Below are positions 9,736-17,756 of a stretch of 64,000 bases of DNA, piece after piece. This stretch comes from Acidovorax carolinensis (GTDB lineage Bacteria; Pseudomonadota; Gammaproteobacteria; Burkholderiales; Burkholderiaceae_C), in assembly GCF_002157145.1 (NCBI RefSeq), contig NZ_CP021361.1, positions 3,867,501-3,931,500 on the forward strand. Reading direction: 5' to 3'. Within the stretch, counting starts at the first letter, position 1. Each line of letters begins with the position of its first letter. The translations under genes were made by a program, and so were the position numbers. The notes beneath the pieces were generated by a model. The model was given only the letters and a program-made list of their open reading frames with translations. It was not told where the DNA came from and did no database searches.

Positions 9736-10824
9736 TTAGCCGCGCTGCGGCACGCCCGCGCACACGCGACCCAGCTGCAGCGCCAGGCGCTGCAACGCCT
9801 GCCATGGGTCGGTGGGCCAATCGGGCACCTTGAGCCCCTTGACGATGCCGTCGACCAGATGGGCCGATTGCAGCAGGCGGTTGGCGCTGGCGTTGGTCAG
9901 GCGCGGCAGGATGCGTTCGTACAGGCGTTCCTTGGCGCCCCAGACGCGGTTCTCGCGCAGCGCCATGGGCAGCGGGCGGCCGGCGCTCATGGCGTCTTTG
10001 ACGCGTTTGAGGGCGCGAATGTCTTCGGCCAGCGCCCAATGCACCAGCACGGCGGCCTCGCCCTCGGCCTGCAGGCCATCGAGCATGCGCTGCACGCGCG
10101 CGATCTGGCCTGCCAGCACCGCCTCGGACAGTTTGAACACGTCGTAACGCGCCACGTTGAGCACAGCGGCCTCCACCTGCTCCAACGTCAACTCGCCCGT
10201 GATGCTCGCGTCTCCTTCCTTGACCGGATGCAGCAGGGCCAGCTTCTGGATCTCCTGGTGCGCGGCCAGCAGATTGCCCTCGACCCGGTCGGCAAAAAAC
10301 TGCAGCGTGCGCTGGCCTTCCTCGCCCGCCACCACGCGCTGGCCTTGGGCTGCCAGGCGCTGGGCAATCCACTGCGGCAGTTGCGCGCGTTCGATGGGGT
10401 CGATCTGGATGGAGGTGCCGGTGGCTTCGAGCGACGCAAACCATGCACCGGTGCGGGTGGCCTTGTCCAGGCGCGGCAGCATCACCAGCGTGAGCGTGCT
10501 GTCGTTGCCCCGGGCCGATTCGGCCACCTGCTGCAGAGCCACACTGCCGTCCTTGCCGGGCTTGCCCGAGGGGATGCGGATCTCGACGATCTGCTTGTCG
10601 GCAAACAGGCTCAGGCTGCCGCCCGCCGCCAGTACCGCGCTCCAGTCAAAGTGCGCGCCCGCCACGGTGTAAGAGTTGCGCTCGGTATAGCCCTGTGCAC
10701 GGGCCGCGGCGCGAATCGCATCGGCCGCCTCCTGTTGCAGCAGCGGCTCGTCGCCGTGCAGGACATACAGCGGCGAAAGGCCCCGTTGAAGATGCTGAGA
10801 GAGTTGGGCCAGGGCGACTTGCAT
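9736..10824 (-). CDS. holA: DNA polymerase III subunit delta
   Basis: The clamp-loader subunit that opens the beta clamp. The 362 residues fit the HolA family, with the N-terminal segment PLYVLHGDEPLLQQEA (about residues 18-33) and ERNSYTVAGAHFDW following. The ATG at 10824 (MQVALAQLSQHLQRGL) is the family start; the frame runs further upstream to 10869 without similarity. In E. coli and most beta- and gammaproteobacteria holA directly follows leuS and lptE. Here lptE ends at 18832, and 8 kb of aromatic-catabolism and arginase genes separate the two, so holA must have its own promoter in the 10825-10980 gap. Confidence 0.92.
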   Translation of the reverse strand: MQVALAQLSQHLQRGLSPLYVLHGDEPLLQQEAADAIRAAARAQGYTERNSYTVAGAHFDWSAVLAAGGSLSLFADKQIVEIRIPSGKPGKDGSVALQQVAESARGNDSTLTLVMLPRLDKATRTGAWFASLEATGTSIQIDPIERAQLPQWIAQRLAAQGQRVVAGEEGQRTLQFFADRVEGNLLAAHQEIQKLALLHPVKEGDASITGELTLEQVEAAVLNVARYDVFKLSEAVLAGQIARVQRMLDGLQAEGEAAVLVHWALAEDIRALKRVKDAMSAGRPLPMALRENRVWGAKERLYERILPRLTNASANRLLQSAHLVDGIVKGLKVPDWPTDPWQALQRLALQLGRVCAGVPQRG

Positions 10825-10878
10825 CGGCAAAGTGTAGCGCGTGGCTTGCACGAAAGGACGCCAAAGCAAGGGTTAACA

Positions 10879-10915
10879 CGAAGATCAGGGTGCACCATGT
10901 GCACCCTGATCTTCG
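10879..10915. promoter_or_regulatory. 37-bp palindrome, predicted activator operator
   Basis: Two perfect 17-bp arms around a 3-bp centre (CAT at 10896-10898). The inner 17 bp (10889-10905) read GGTGCACCATGTGCACC. From memory, the E. coli MhpR operator is nearly the same, GGTGCAC-CTG-GTGCACA. The regulator encoded at 16861-17706 is MhpR-like. The centre lies about 60 bp before the predicted transcription start of the dioxygenase operon, matching the activating position near -58 known for MhpR. Confidence 0.6.
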
Positions 10916-10921
10916 AAAAGA

Positions 10922-10950
10922 TTGATGCCCATCAAAGCGCTCCCTAACAT
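10922..10950 (+). promoter_or_regulatory. Predicted promoter of the dioxygenase operon
   Basis: A -35 box TTGATG (10922-10927), a 17-bp spacer, and a -10 box TAACAT (10945-10950). Transcription would begin near 10957, giving a leader of about 24 nt. Both boxes match consensus at four of six positions, as expected for an activator-dependent sigma-70 promoter. Confidence 0.5.
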
Positions 10951-10980
10951 CCGCCCAACTTCTTGATGCAGGAAAAACCC

Positions 10981-12249
10981 ATGAACGCCAGACTGCCCCC
11001 CCACACCATCACCAAGATGGTCGATGAACAAGCCCATGAGTTCCGCGTGGCCACCGCGGCCTACCGCGGCCCTGAGGTTTTCGCGCAGGAAATGGAACAG
11101 ATCTTCTACAAGACCTGGATCTACTTGTGCCACGAAAGCGAGATTGCGAAGCCGGGTGATTTCAAATCCACCCAGATCGGCACCCGCCCCGTGATCGTGA
11201 CGCGTGGTCGCGAAGGAGGCATCCACGCCCTCCTGAACGCCTGCACCCACCGGGGCGCCACCATCTGCCGCGAGGAAAAAGGCAACACCCGGGCGTTTGT
11301 GTGCCCCTACCACGGCTGGTCCTTTCGCACCTCGGGCGAATTGATCGGCATTCCGGACGATGCCCGCTACCCGGAAGGCTTCAACAAGTCCGACAAAAAC
11401 CTCAAGTCGGTGCCCCGGGTTGCCGCCTACGGCGGGCTGGTGTTCGGCTCTTTCAATCCCGACGTCGAGCCCCTGGAAACTTTCCTGGGCGGTGCCAAGC
11501 AGCACATCGACCTCTGGCTCAAGCGCACCGCAGGCAGCACTTACCGGGTCGCCACCTCGCACAAGTACGGATTCGACGGCAACTGGAAATTCCAGGCCGA
11601 AAACGTCTATGACGGTTACCACCCGGGATTTGTGCACCGTTCCGCGTTCAACACCGTGCGCAAGTTCGAAGGCTCCTTCGAGAACCGTGAACTCCATGCC
11701 GCCGTGCGCCAGCAGGGCTACACCCGGGGCTACCCCGAAGGCCACGGCACGCTGGAAGCCGGCGCACCACTGGAATCGGGGGGCATCGACCCCGCCGTGC
11801 GCGACGCCTACAACACCCAGCTGAAAACGCTGTACGGCGAAGACGGCGCCGCCGAGGTGCTGACCAACCGCCAGTTCCTGATCTTTCCCAACCTGACGAT
11901 CTTCGACTTCAACATCCGCGTGATCCAGCCCATTGCGCATGACCGCACCGAGGTCTACTCCTACCCGCTGATGATCGACGGCGCCCACGACGAGATCAAC
12001 GCCAACCGCATGCTCGACGCCCAGACGCGGGTGGGCACAGCCGGAATTCTGTCCGCCGACGACATCGATGTGTTTGCCGGTGGCCAGAACGCCCTCAGAA
12101 CCGAAGCCTTTGAATGGATCACCCTGAGCCGCGGCCTGGGCAAGGAAGAGGTGAAACCCGACGGCGAACGCGTCGGCGTCTACAGCGACGAAGCCCCGCA
12201 GCGCGCCTTCTGGCGCAAATGGCGCGCCCTGATGGCTGCAGCCGCCTGA
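10981..12249 (+). CDS. Aromatic-ring-hydroxylating dioxygenase, alpha subunit
   Basis: The large catalytic subunit (422 residues) of a Rieske non-haem iron oxygenase. The Rieske [2Fe-2S] ligands are C88, H90, C108 and H111 (CTHRG and CPYHGW). In the catalytic domain the mononuclear iron ligands are likely H214, H219 and a distal Asp near 361; D211 is in the bridging position (DGYHPGFVH). The ATG at 10981 has AGGA 9 nt upstream, so it is preferred to TTG/ATG at 10963/10966. The beta subunit follows after 27 bp, and the reductase is four genes further on. The general form suggests the benzoate/anthranilate/toluate class, but the ring substrate cannot be read from sequence alone. Confidence 0.93.
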   Translation: MNARLPPHTITKMVDEQAHEFRVATAAYRGPEVFAQEMEQIFYKTWIYLCHESEIAKPGDFKSTQIGTRPVIVTRGREGGIHALLNACTHRGATICREEKGNTRAFVCPYHGWSFRTSGELIGIPDDARYPEGFNKSDKNLKSVPRVAAYGGLVFGSFNPDVEPLETFLGGAKQHIDLWLKRTAGSTYRVATSHKYGFDGNWKFQAENVYDGYHPGFVHRSAFNTVRKFEGSFENRELHAAVRQQGYTRGYPEGHGTLEAGAPLESGGIDPAVRDAYNTQLKTLYGEDGAAEVLTNRQFLIFPNLTIFDFNIRVIQPIAHDRTEVYSYPLMIDGAHDEINANRMLDAQTRVGTAGILSADDIDVFAGGQNALRTEAFEWITLSRGLGKEEVKPDGERVGVYSDEAPQRAFWRKWRALMAAAA

Positions 12250-12276
12250 CCCCCTCGGATTCGCGAAAGAAACCCC

Positions 12277-12762
12277 ATGATCCATCCCGTACAGAAACTC
12301 ATCCTGCGTGAAGCCCAGTTGCTGGACGACATGCAGCTCGACGACTGGCTGGCGCTCTACACCGACGATGCCACCTACTGGGTGCCCATCGACGAAACCG
12401 CCGACCCCCTCAAGGAATCCTCGATCATCTACGACAACCGCCTGCGCCTGGCGATGCGGGTGGAACAGATCATGCGGCAAAACCGCGTAGCCCAGAACCC
12501 GGGCTCCAACACCTTGCGTATGGTGTCCAACATCGACATCGAGGACATCGACGCACAGACCGCCAGCGCCCGGTTCGCCCTGCTGCTGACCGAGGTGCGC
12601 TCCGGCGACTGGCGCCAGAAGGGTCTGGGCGAGACCCGCCTCTTTCCAGGCCACTGCAAGCTCGTCTGCAAGAAAGTGGGCGACACCTGGAAGATCCAGC
12701 AAAAGACCATCGTCCTGCTGAGCCGCAAACAACCCATCGTCGGCCTGTCGTTCCTGCTCTGA
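12277..12762 (+). CDS. Aromatic-ring-hydroxylating dioxygenase, beta subunit
   Basis: The 161-residue small subunit, with a cystatin-like (SnoaL/NTF2) fold. The N-terminal region LLDDMQLDDWLALYTDDATYWVP and the YDNRLRLAMRV segment are characteristic of BenB/XylY/NdoC-type subunits. It structures the alpha3beta3 hexamer and carries no metal ligands. It follows the alpha gene by 27 bp and is surely co-transcribed with it. The presence of a beta subunit separates this enzyme from the alpha-only phthalate-type oxygenases. Confidence 0.92.
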   Translation: MIHPVQKLILREAQLLDDMQLDDWLALYTDDATYWVPIDETADPLKESSIIYDNRLRLAMRVEQIMRQNRVAQNPGSNTLRMVSNIDIEDIDAQTASARFALLLTEVRSGDWRQKGLGETRLFPGHCKLVCKKVGDTWKIQQKTIVLLSRKQPIVGLSFLL

Positions 12763-12785
12763 AACGACCACGCCCCCCTTCATCA

Positions 12786-13772
12786 ATGGCTTTTTATATG
12801 CAACAGACACGAAGAACATGGCTTGCCGCTTTTTCCGCATTGACCCTGGCCTTGGGCTTGTCGGCTCACGCACAACAGCCGCGCTATCCAGACAAACCCC
12901 TCAAGCTGGTTGTACCGTTCTCGGCGGGTGGCGCGACCGACGTGGTTGCCAGAGCGGTCGCTGAAAAGCTCGGCACCCGTTTGGGCCAAAACATGGTTGT
13001 GGAAAACCGTGTCGGCGCGGGCGGCAATATCGCCTACGAACATGTGGCCAAGAGCCCTGCGGATGGATACACCTTGCTGTTTGCCTCCACGGGCCTCGCG
13101 ACCAACGCCACCCTCTATAAAAAGCTGAATTACGACGCGCTGAAAGACTTTGCCCCGATCAGCCTGGTGGCACGCAGCCCCCATGTGCTGGTGGTGCATC
13201 CGTCCGTGCCAGCGAACTCGGTGCTTGAACTGATCGCACTGGGGAAAAAGCAGCCCCTCAGCTTTGGTTCGTCTGGCAACGGAACCATATTGCATCTGGC
13301 AGGCGAAATGATGAAAACCATGACAGGTGCTCAGTTGCAGCATGTGCCCTACCGAGGGGGTACGCAGGTTCTCACCGACCTCATGGCAGGCACGGTACAG
13401 CTGGCCTTCTTAGACATGTCCATTGCGACACCCCAGATTCATGCGGGGAAGTTGCGGGCACTGGCCACGACGGGCAAAGAACGGACACCCAAGCTGCCGG
13501 ATTTACCCACCATGAACGAAGCGGGCATCCTTGGCTATGCCATCGATGTCTGGTTTGGCATGTTGGCTCCCGCAGGCACACCACAGCCAGTCGTCGAACG
13601 ATTGAACAAGGAGTTGCAACAAGTGCTCGTGGAACCCGAAATCAAGCAACGCATGCGCGATATCGGCCAGGAGCTGCAGGCCAGTTCTTCCCAGGATTTC
13701 AGCCGATTCGTCCGCACAGAATTGCAGCGCATGGGAGACATCGTGCGCGCCTCGAACGCCACCATTGACTGA
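12786..13772 (+). CDS. Bug family (TctC-like) periplasmic substrate-binding protein 1
   Basis: A 328-residue secreted binding protein with an N-terminal signal peptide ending near SAHAQQ. The Bug/TctC hallmarks are PDKPLKLVVPFSAGGATD, NRVGAGGNIA and the C-terminal WFGMLAPAGTP. In known terephthalate and isophthalate systems a Bug protein (TphC, IphC) delivers the aromatic acid to a TctAB transporter, so a carboxylated aromatic ligand is a reasonable inference. No tctAB genes are in the window. An alternative ATG lies at 12798. Its base composition looks lower in GC than its neighbours, a possible sign of separate ancestry. Confidence 0.9.
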   Translation: MAFYMQQTRRTWLAAFSALTLALGLSAHAQQPRYPDKPLKLVVPFSAGGATDVVARAVAEKLGTRLGQNMVVENRVGAGGNIAYEHVAKSPADGYTLLFASTGLATNATLYKKLNYDALKDFAPISLVARSPHVLVVHPSVPANSVLELIALGKKQPLSFGSSGNGTILHLAGEMMKTMTGAQLQHVPYRGGTQVLTDLMAGTVQLAFLDMSIATPQIHAGKLRALATTGKERTPKLPDLPTMNEAGILGYAIDVWFGMLAPAGTPQPVVERLNKELQQVLVEPEIKQRMRDIGQELQASSSQDFSRFVRTELQRMGDIVRASNATID

Positions 13773-13785
13773 ACGAATCAACATC

Positions 13786-14763
13786 ATGCTCAAAGTATCT
13801 AAGCGTCAATTTGTCTTGTGCTCGACCGCCGCGCTGTGCGCAACGGCCATATTGCCTGTCGCCGCCCAGTCCAGTTTCCCGGACCGCGCCGTCAAGATCG
13901 TCGTCCCATTTGCGCCTGGCGGCTCGTCGGACAGTGCCACACGCATTCTGGCCGAGCAGCTTTCGACCAAGTGGAAGCAATCGGTCGTCGTCGAAAACAA
14001 GCCCGGCGCCAATGGCAGCATCGGCGCCGCCCAGGTGGTGCGCGCTGCGCCCGATGGCACCACCTTGCTGCTGGCGCCGGTCTCGATCGGCTCGGTGAAC
14101 CTGTTTCTCAAAAACCCCGGTTTCGATCCGCTGACCGACCTGGTTCCGGTGACGCAGATCGCAGAAGGCGACTATGTGCTGTCGGTGCGCAACGACGTGC
14201 CTGCCAAGACCATGGCCGAATTCGGCACCTACGCGCGCAACAACCCAGGCAAGGTCTTTGACGGCACCTTCGGCGGTGGCTCCATGCTGGCCTTCCAGCA
14301 GTTTGCGGACCAGATGAAGTTCCAGCGCCAGAGCGTCAGCTACCGGGGCGAAGCTCTGGCCTTGAACGCGCTGATGGCCGGAGAAGTGCATGCGGTACTC
14401 TCGACACTGACGGCTGCGCGCCCCTTTATCGACAGCGGCCGTATCAAGGCGCTGGGCATCCCGTCCAAGCTGCGCTCGCCGATCGCCCCGAATATTGCGG
14501 CCGCCGACGAAAGTGGCGCCAAGGGCTTTTACGTGAACTTCTGGTTCGGCCTGATGGCGCCCAAGGGAACGCCCGACGAGGTACGCAAGAAAATCAATGC
14601 CGATGTGGCCGAGGTCCTGGCGCAGGCCCAGGTCAAGGGCCGGCTCTACAGCATGGGGTTGATCGCCAAGCCCTCGAGTGCAGAGGCCTTCGGCAAGCTG
14701 GTGCAATTTGAAAGCACCCGCTGGCTGGAAACGGCCCAGCGCGCCGGCATCCAGCCGCAATAA
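13786..14763 (+). CDS. Bug family (TctC-like) periplasmic substrate-binding protein 2
   Basis: A second, clearly diverged Bug protein of 325 residues directly behind the first. It has a signal peptide (LPVAAQSSFPD), then AVKIVVPFAPGGSSD, ENKPGANGSIGA, and a late WFGLMAPKGTPDEV motif. The ATG at 13786 is preferred; a TTG at 13765 would overlap the preceding gene. Two different binding proteins in one operon suggest that two related substrates, or a substrate and its intermediate, are captured. No membrane component is nearby. Confidence 0.9.
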   Translation: MLKVSKRQFVLCSTAALCATAILPVAAQSSFPDRAVKIVVPFAPGGSSDSATRILAEQLSTKWKQSVVVENKPGANGSIGAAQVVRAAPDGTTLLLAPVSIGSVNLFLKNPGFDPLTDLVPVTQIAEGDYVLSVRNDVPAKTMAEFGTYARNNPGKVFDGTFGGGSMLAFQQFADQMKFQRQSVSYRGEALALNALMAGEVHAVLSTLTAARPFIDSGRIKALGIPSKLRSPIAPNIAAADESGAKGFYVNFWFGLMAPKGTPDEVRKKINADVAEVLAQAQVKGRLYSMGLIAKPSSAEAFGKLVQFESTRWLETAQRAGIQPQ

Positions 14764-14779
14764 GGCGAAGGGGAACCCT

Positions 14780-15832
14780 ATGTTGGCCTTGAACAAAATC
14801 CGGCCCGGCGTCAACGGGCTGGCCGTGATCGAGCGCGAGGTGCGCGAACCTGGCCCGGGCGAGATGCTGGTGCGGGTGCATGCGGCAGGCGTCTGCGGCA
14901 CGGACATGCAGCTCTACCACGGTGCAGGCGCTTTCGCGCAGCGCCTGAAGCTCCCCACCACGCTGGGACATGAGATGTGCGGCACCGTCATTGCCCTGGG
15001 GCCGGAGGCGGCGACGCCGCAGGGCGCGGGGCGGGTCAAGGTAGGTGACCTGGTGAGCCTGGAAAGCCATATTCCGTGCTGGAACTGCAACGCCTGCCGC
15101 ACCGGCCGGGCCCATGTGTGCCCGAACACCCGCTACCCGGGGATCGACATCGACGGCTGTTTTGCCCAATACATCACGGTTCCAACCTCGATTGCATGGG
15201 TCAACCCACCCGGCACCGCGCCGAAGTTGGCGGCGTTGCTGGAGCCCCTGGGCATTGCGGTGCATGCCACGCTGGAGGGCCGCGGGGTGTCGGGCCAGAC
15301 GGTGGTCGTCAACGGCTGCGGCCCGATCGGGCTGATGAACGTGGCCGTGGCCCGGCATTTCGGAGCGCGGCGCGTGATCGCCATCGACCCCAACGCCAAA
15401 CGCCGCAAGATGGCGCTGCAGATGGGTGCAGACGAAGCCCTGGACCCGACTGCGGCACCACCCGTGCAGACAGTGCGCGATCTCACCCACGGCGAGCTGG
15501 CCGGTGTGGTCTTTGAATACACCGGCAGTCCTGATGGCGTACGCAACACCTTCGCCATGGTTGGCGCGCTGGGTGACGTGCGCTGGTGCGCCACGCCTGG
15601 CCAGCCCATGGACTTTGACTTTGGTGCCTGGCGCAAGAGCCGCCCGACGATCTACAACATCCACGGCCGCCGCCTGTGGGACACCTGGGACGTGGCTGCG
15701 CCCCTGGTCTATGAAAACCACATCGACCTGCAGCCGATCGCCAGCCACGAAATCCCGCTGGCGGACAGTCCCCGCGCTTTCGCACTGATTCTGGCAGGCG
15801 AAGCCATCAAACCCCTGATCCTTTGCGAGTGA
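14780..15832 (+). CDS. Zinc-dependent medium-chain alcohol dehydrogenase
   Basis: A 350-residue MDR-family dehydrogenase. Likely catalytic zinc ligands are C39, H64 and E65. The structural zinc site C100, C103, C106, C114 is intact. A Rossmann motif NGCGPIGLMN follows in the NAD(P) domain. The ATG at 14780 has a strong AAGGGGAA site upstream and starts 16 bp after the second Bug gene. In terephthalate-like clusters the dihydrodiol is oxidised by a PdxA-like enzyme, and in benzoate-like clusters by a short-chain dehydrogenase. Here a zinc MDR enzyme takes that place, so it could oxidise the cis-diol or a different alcohol. Confidence 0.88.
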   Translation: MLALNKIRPGVNGLAVIEREVREPGPGEMLVRVHAAGVCGTDMQLYHGAGAFAQRLKLPTTLGHEMCGTVIALGPEAATPQGAGRVKVGDLVSLESHIPCWNCNACRTGRAHVCPNTRYPGIDIDGCFAQYITVPTSIAWVNPPGTAPKLAALLEPLGIAVHATLEGRGVSGQTVVVNGCGPIGLMNVAVARHFGARRVIAIDPNAKRRKMALQMGADEALDPTAAPPVQTVRDLTHGELAGVVFEYTGSPDGVRNTFAMVGALGDVRWCATPGQPMDFDFGAWRKSRPTIYNIHGRRLWDTWDVAAPLVYENHIDLQPIASHEIPLADSPRAFALILAGEAIKPLILCE

Positions 15833-15836
15833 AGCG

Positions 15837-16799
15837 ATGGACACCAAAACAGCTTTGCGCATTGAGCGCATACAAACCGTTGCACAGGATGTGAAGTGCT
15901 TTGATTTGGTCTCGGTGAACGAGACCGAACTCGCCCCGTTCGAAGCGGGCGCGCACCTTGAGCTGCAACTGCCCAATCACCTGGCGCGCAGCTATTCGCT
16001 GATGAACGCCCCCGGTGAGCGGCACCGCTACCAGATTGCCGTGCACCTGTCTCCCACCAGCAGCGGCGGTTCGCGGTACATGCACGAAAACCTGCAGGAA
16101 AACGATGTGCTGCTGGCCAGCGTGCCGCGCAACAACTTCCCCCTGGATGAAAGTGACAACGTGCGCCACTACTGCCTGGTCGCAGGAGGGATAGGGATCA
16201 CGCCGATGCTGTCGATGGCACAACGGCTCAACGCCCTGGGCCGGTCATGGGAGCTGCACTACGGCGCCCGCACGCGGGCCCATGCCGCGTTTGTAGAGCA
16301 GGCCCGCGCATTGGCCGATGCCTGCGGCAACCAGGCCTTTTTCTACTTCGACCAGGAGCCCGGCGGCCAGCCGATGGACCTGACAGCGCTCGCTGCGGCC
16401 GCGCCCCGGCACACCCACCTGTACTGCTGCGGGCCGCGCGGCATGCTGGACGCGTTCGAACAGGCAACCAGCCACTGCCGCGAGCAGGCGCATGTCGAAT
16501 ACTTCACCGCCAAGTCCGAAGCGGCGCTGCAAGGCGGTTTCACCCTTGAGCTTGCACGCAGCGGCCTGACCCTGCAGGTGCCGCAGGGCCGCTCGATCCT
16601 GGACGTGGTTTTCGATGCCGGCATCTCCGTGCCCTCGTCCTGCCGCGAGGGCATCTGCGGAAGCTGCGAAACCCGCATCCTGGCGGGTGCGGCCGATCAC
16701 CGCGACGCGCTGCTGTCCGAGGCCGAACAAAATGCGAACCAGACGATGATGATCTGCTGCTCCGGCGCCAAGAGCGCCCGGCTGGTGCTGGACCTCTGA
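15837..16799 (+). CDS. Dioxygenase reductase, phthalate-dioxygenase-reductase type
   Basis: A 320-residue electron-transfer component with FMN, NAD and plant-type [2Fe-2S] domains in that order. The flavin motif RSYSLMN is at 51-57, the nucleotide motif GGIGITPM at 117-124, and the iron-sulfur ligands are C269, C274, C277 and C307 or C308. This order (iron-sulfur domain at the C-terminus) is that of phthalate dioxygenase reductase and VanB, not of BenC or NdoR. It starts 4 bp after the dehydrogenase stop, so it is translationally linked. It should pass electrons from NADH to the oxygenase at 10981-12762. Confidence 0.92.
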   Translation: MDTKTALRIERIQTVAQDVKCFDLVSVNETELAPFEAGAHLELQLPNHLARSYSLMNAPGERHRYQIAVHLSPTSSGGSRYMHENLQENDVLLASVPRNNFPLDESDNVRHYCLVAGGIGITPMLSMAQRLNALGRSWELHYGARTRAHAAFVEQARALADACGNQAFFYFDQEPGGQPMDLTALAAAAPRHTHLYCCGPRGMLDAFEQATSHCREQAHVEYFTAKSEAALQGGFTLELARSGLTLQVPQGRSILDVVFDAGISVPSSCREGICGSCETRILAGAADHRDALLSEAEQNANQTMMICCSGAKSARLVLDL

Positions 16800-16830
16800 G
16801 TGGGCCGAGAGAGGTGGGTTGACCGTAAGA

Positions 16831-16861
16831 TGGGCGCCTCTCTCTTCAGCACAGGCGCCCA
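16831..16861 (+). promoter_or_regulatory. Hairpin over the start of the IclR-family gene
   Basis: TGGGCGCC (16831-16838) pairs perfectly with GGCGCCCA (16854-16861). The 3' arm ends on the A of the start codon and covers the weak ribosome-binding region. A second inverted repeat, GAGAGAGG (16807-16814) with CCTCTCTC (16837-16844), overlaps it and is incompatible with it. This could be a translational control element or simply an operator. Confidence 0.35.
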
Positions 16862-17706
16862 TGGACCCGACCAGCTCCAGCAGTTACCGGCATTGCCAAT
16901 CCCTGGTGAAAGGGCTGGATCTGCTGGCGGCGCTGAACCGCCACTCCGGTGCGGCGGCGTCCATCATGGAGCTGAGCCGCAGCACCGGGCAGCATCGCAC
17001 CACAGTCAAACGCCTGCTCGAAACCCTGCGGGACGCCGGTTATGTGGAATGGGAGCCGCACACCAACCTCTACCGGTTGACCTTTCGGGTCCAGCGCCTG
17101 AGTTACGGATTTCGGGACAATGTCTCGGTCACGGAAATCGCCTGGCCTCACATGCGGGCGTTGTCCAAGACCATTGTCTGGCCTTGTTCCCTGGTGTCGC
17201 TGGAGGGGGATGAAATGGTGGTCCGGGTTTCCACCCGCTCGTACAGCCCGCTGTCGTTCCACCCCGGCATGCCGGGGCGCCGGCTTCCGTTACTGACAAC
17301 GGCAGCAGGGCGCACCTACCTGGCGTTTGCCCCCGCAACAGAGCAAACCGCCTTGATCGATCTGCTGCGTGAGCGCCCGGACCACAGCGGGCAGCTAGCA
17401 AGGGATCGCCATTTCGTTCGCACCATGATCGAGAAGACTCGCGAGCGTGGTTATGGCGTCAACCAGGGCGAATGGGCGGAAGAGCCCAAATTCGGTGCGG
17501 TGGCGGTTCCCCTGCACCGGCGTGGACGCTTGCTGGGTTGTTTGAATGTAATTTTCCTCTCCCGTGGCGTTACTGAGGCCACGGCACTCCAGAAAATTGT
17601 GCGCGAATTGCACCACACCGCCAACCGGATTGAAGAGGTGCTGGATTCGGATAGCCCGCGCGGTGGCACGGAGCCAGCAGCAGGGACCCTCAGTCTCTCC
17701 CCCTGA
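16861..17706 (+). CDS. IclR family transcriptional regulator, MhpR-like
   Basis: A 281-residue regulator with an N-terminal winged helix-turn-helix (recognition region TGQHRTTVKRLLETLRDAGY, about residues 44-63) and a C-terminal effector-binding domain. Segments such as SYGFRDN, VWPCSLVSL, SPLSFHPGMPGRRLPLL and WLAF-like YLAFAP recall E. coli MhpR, the 3-(3-hydroxyphenyl)propionate-dependent activator, more than repressors such as IclR or KdgR. It is probably the activator of the operon starting at 10981, acting at the 10879-10915 palindrome. It follows the reductase by 61 bp on the same strand. Confidence 0.88.
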   Translation: MDPTSSSSYRHCQSLVKGLDLLAALNRHSGAAASIMELSRSTGQHRTTVKRLLETLRDAGYVEWEPHTNLYRLTFRVQRLSYGFRDNVSVTEIAWPHMRALSKTIVWPCSLVSLEGDEMVVRVSTRSYSPLSFHPGMPGRRLPLLTTAAGRTYLAFAPATEQTALIDLLRERPDHSGQLARDRHFVRTMIEKTRERGYGVNQGEWAEEPKFGAVAVPLHRRGRLLGCLNVIFLSRGVTEATALQKIVRELHHTANRIEEVLDSDSPRGGTEPAAGTLSLSP

Positions 17707-17756
17707 ACGGGGAGCCCCCGCACCAACGCCCGCCCCTGGATAAAAGCAGCTGCCCC

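Noticed and set aside
10879..10915. Transcription terminator reading of the 37-bp palindrome
   Set aside because: No T-run on either side, and neither flanking gene ends there; an operator explains it better.
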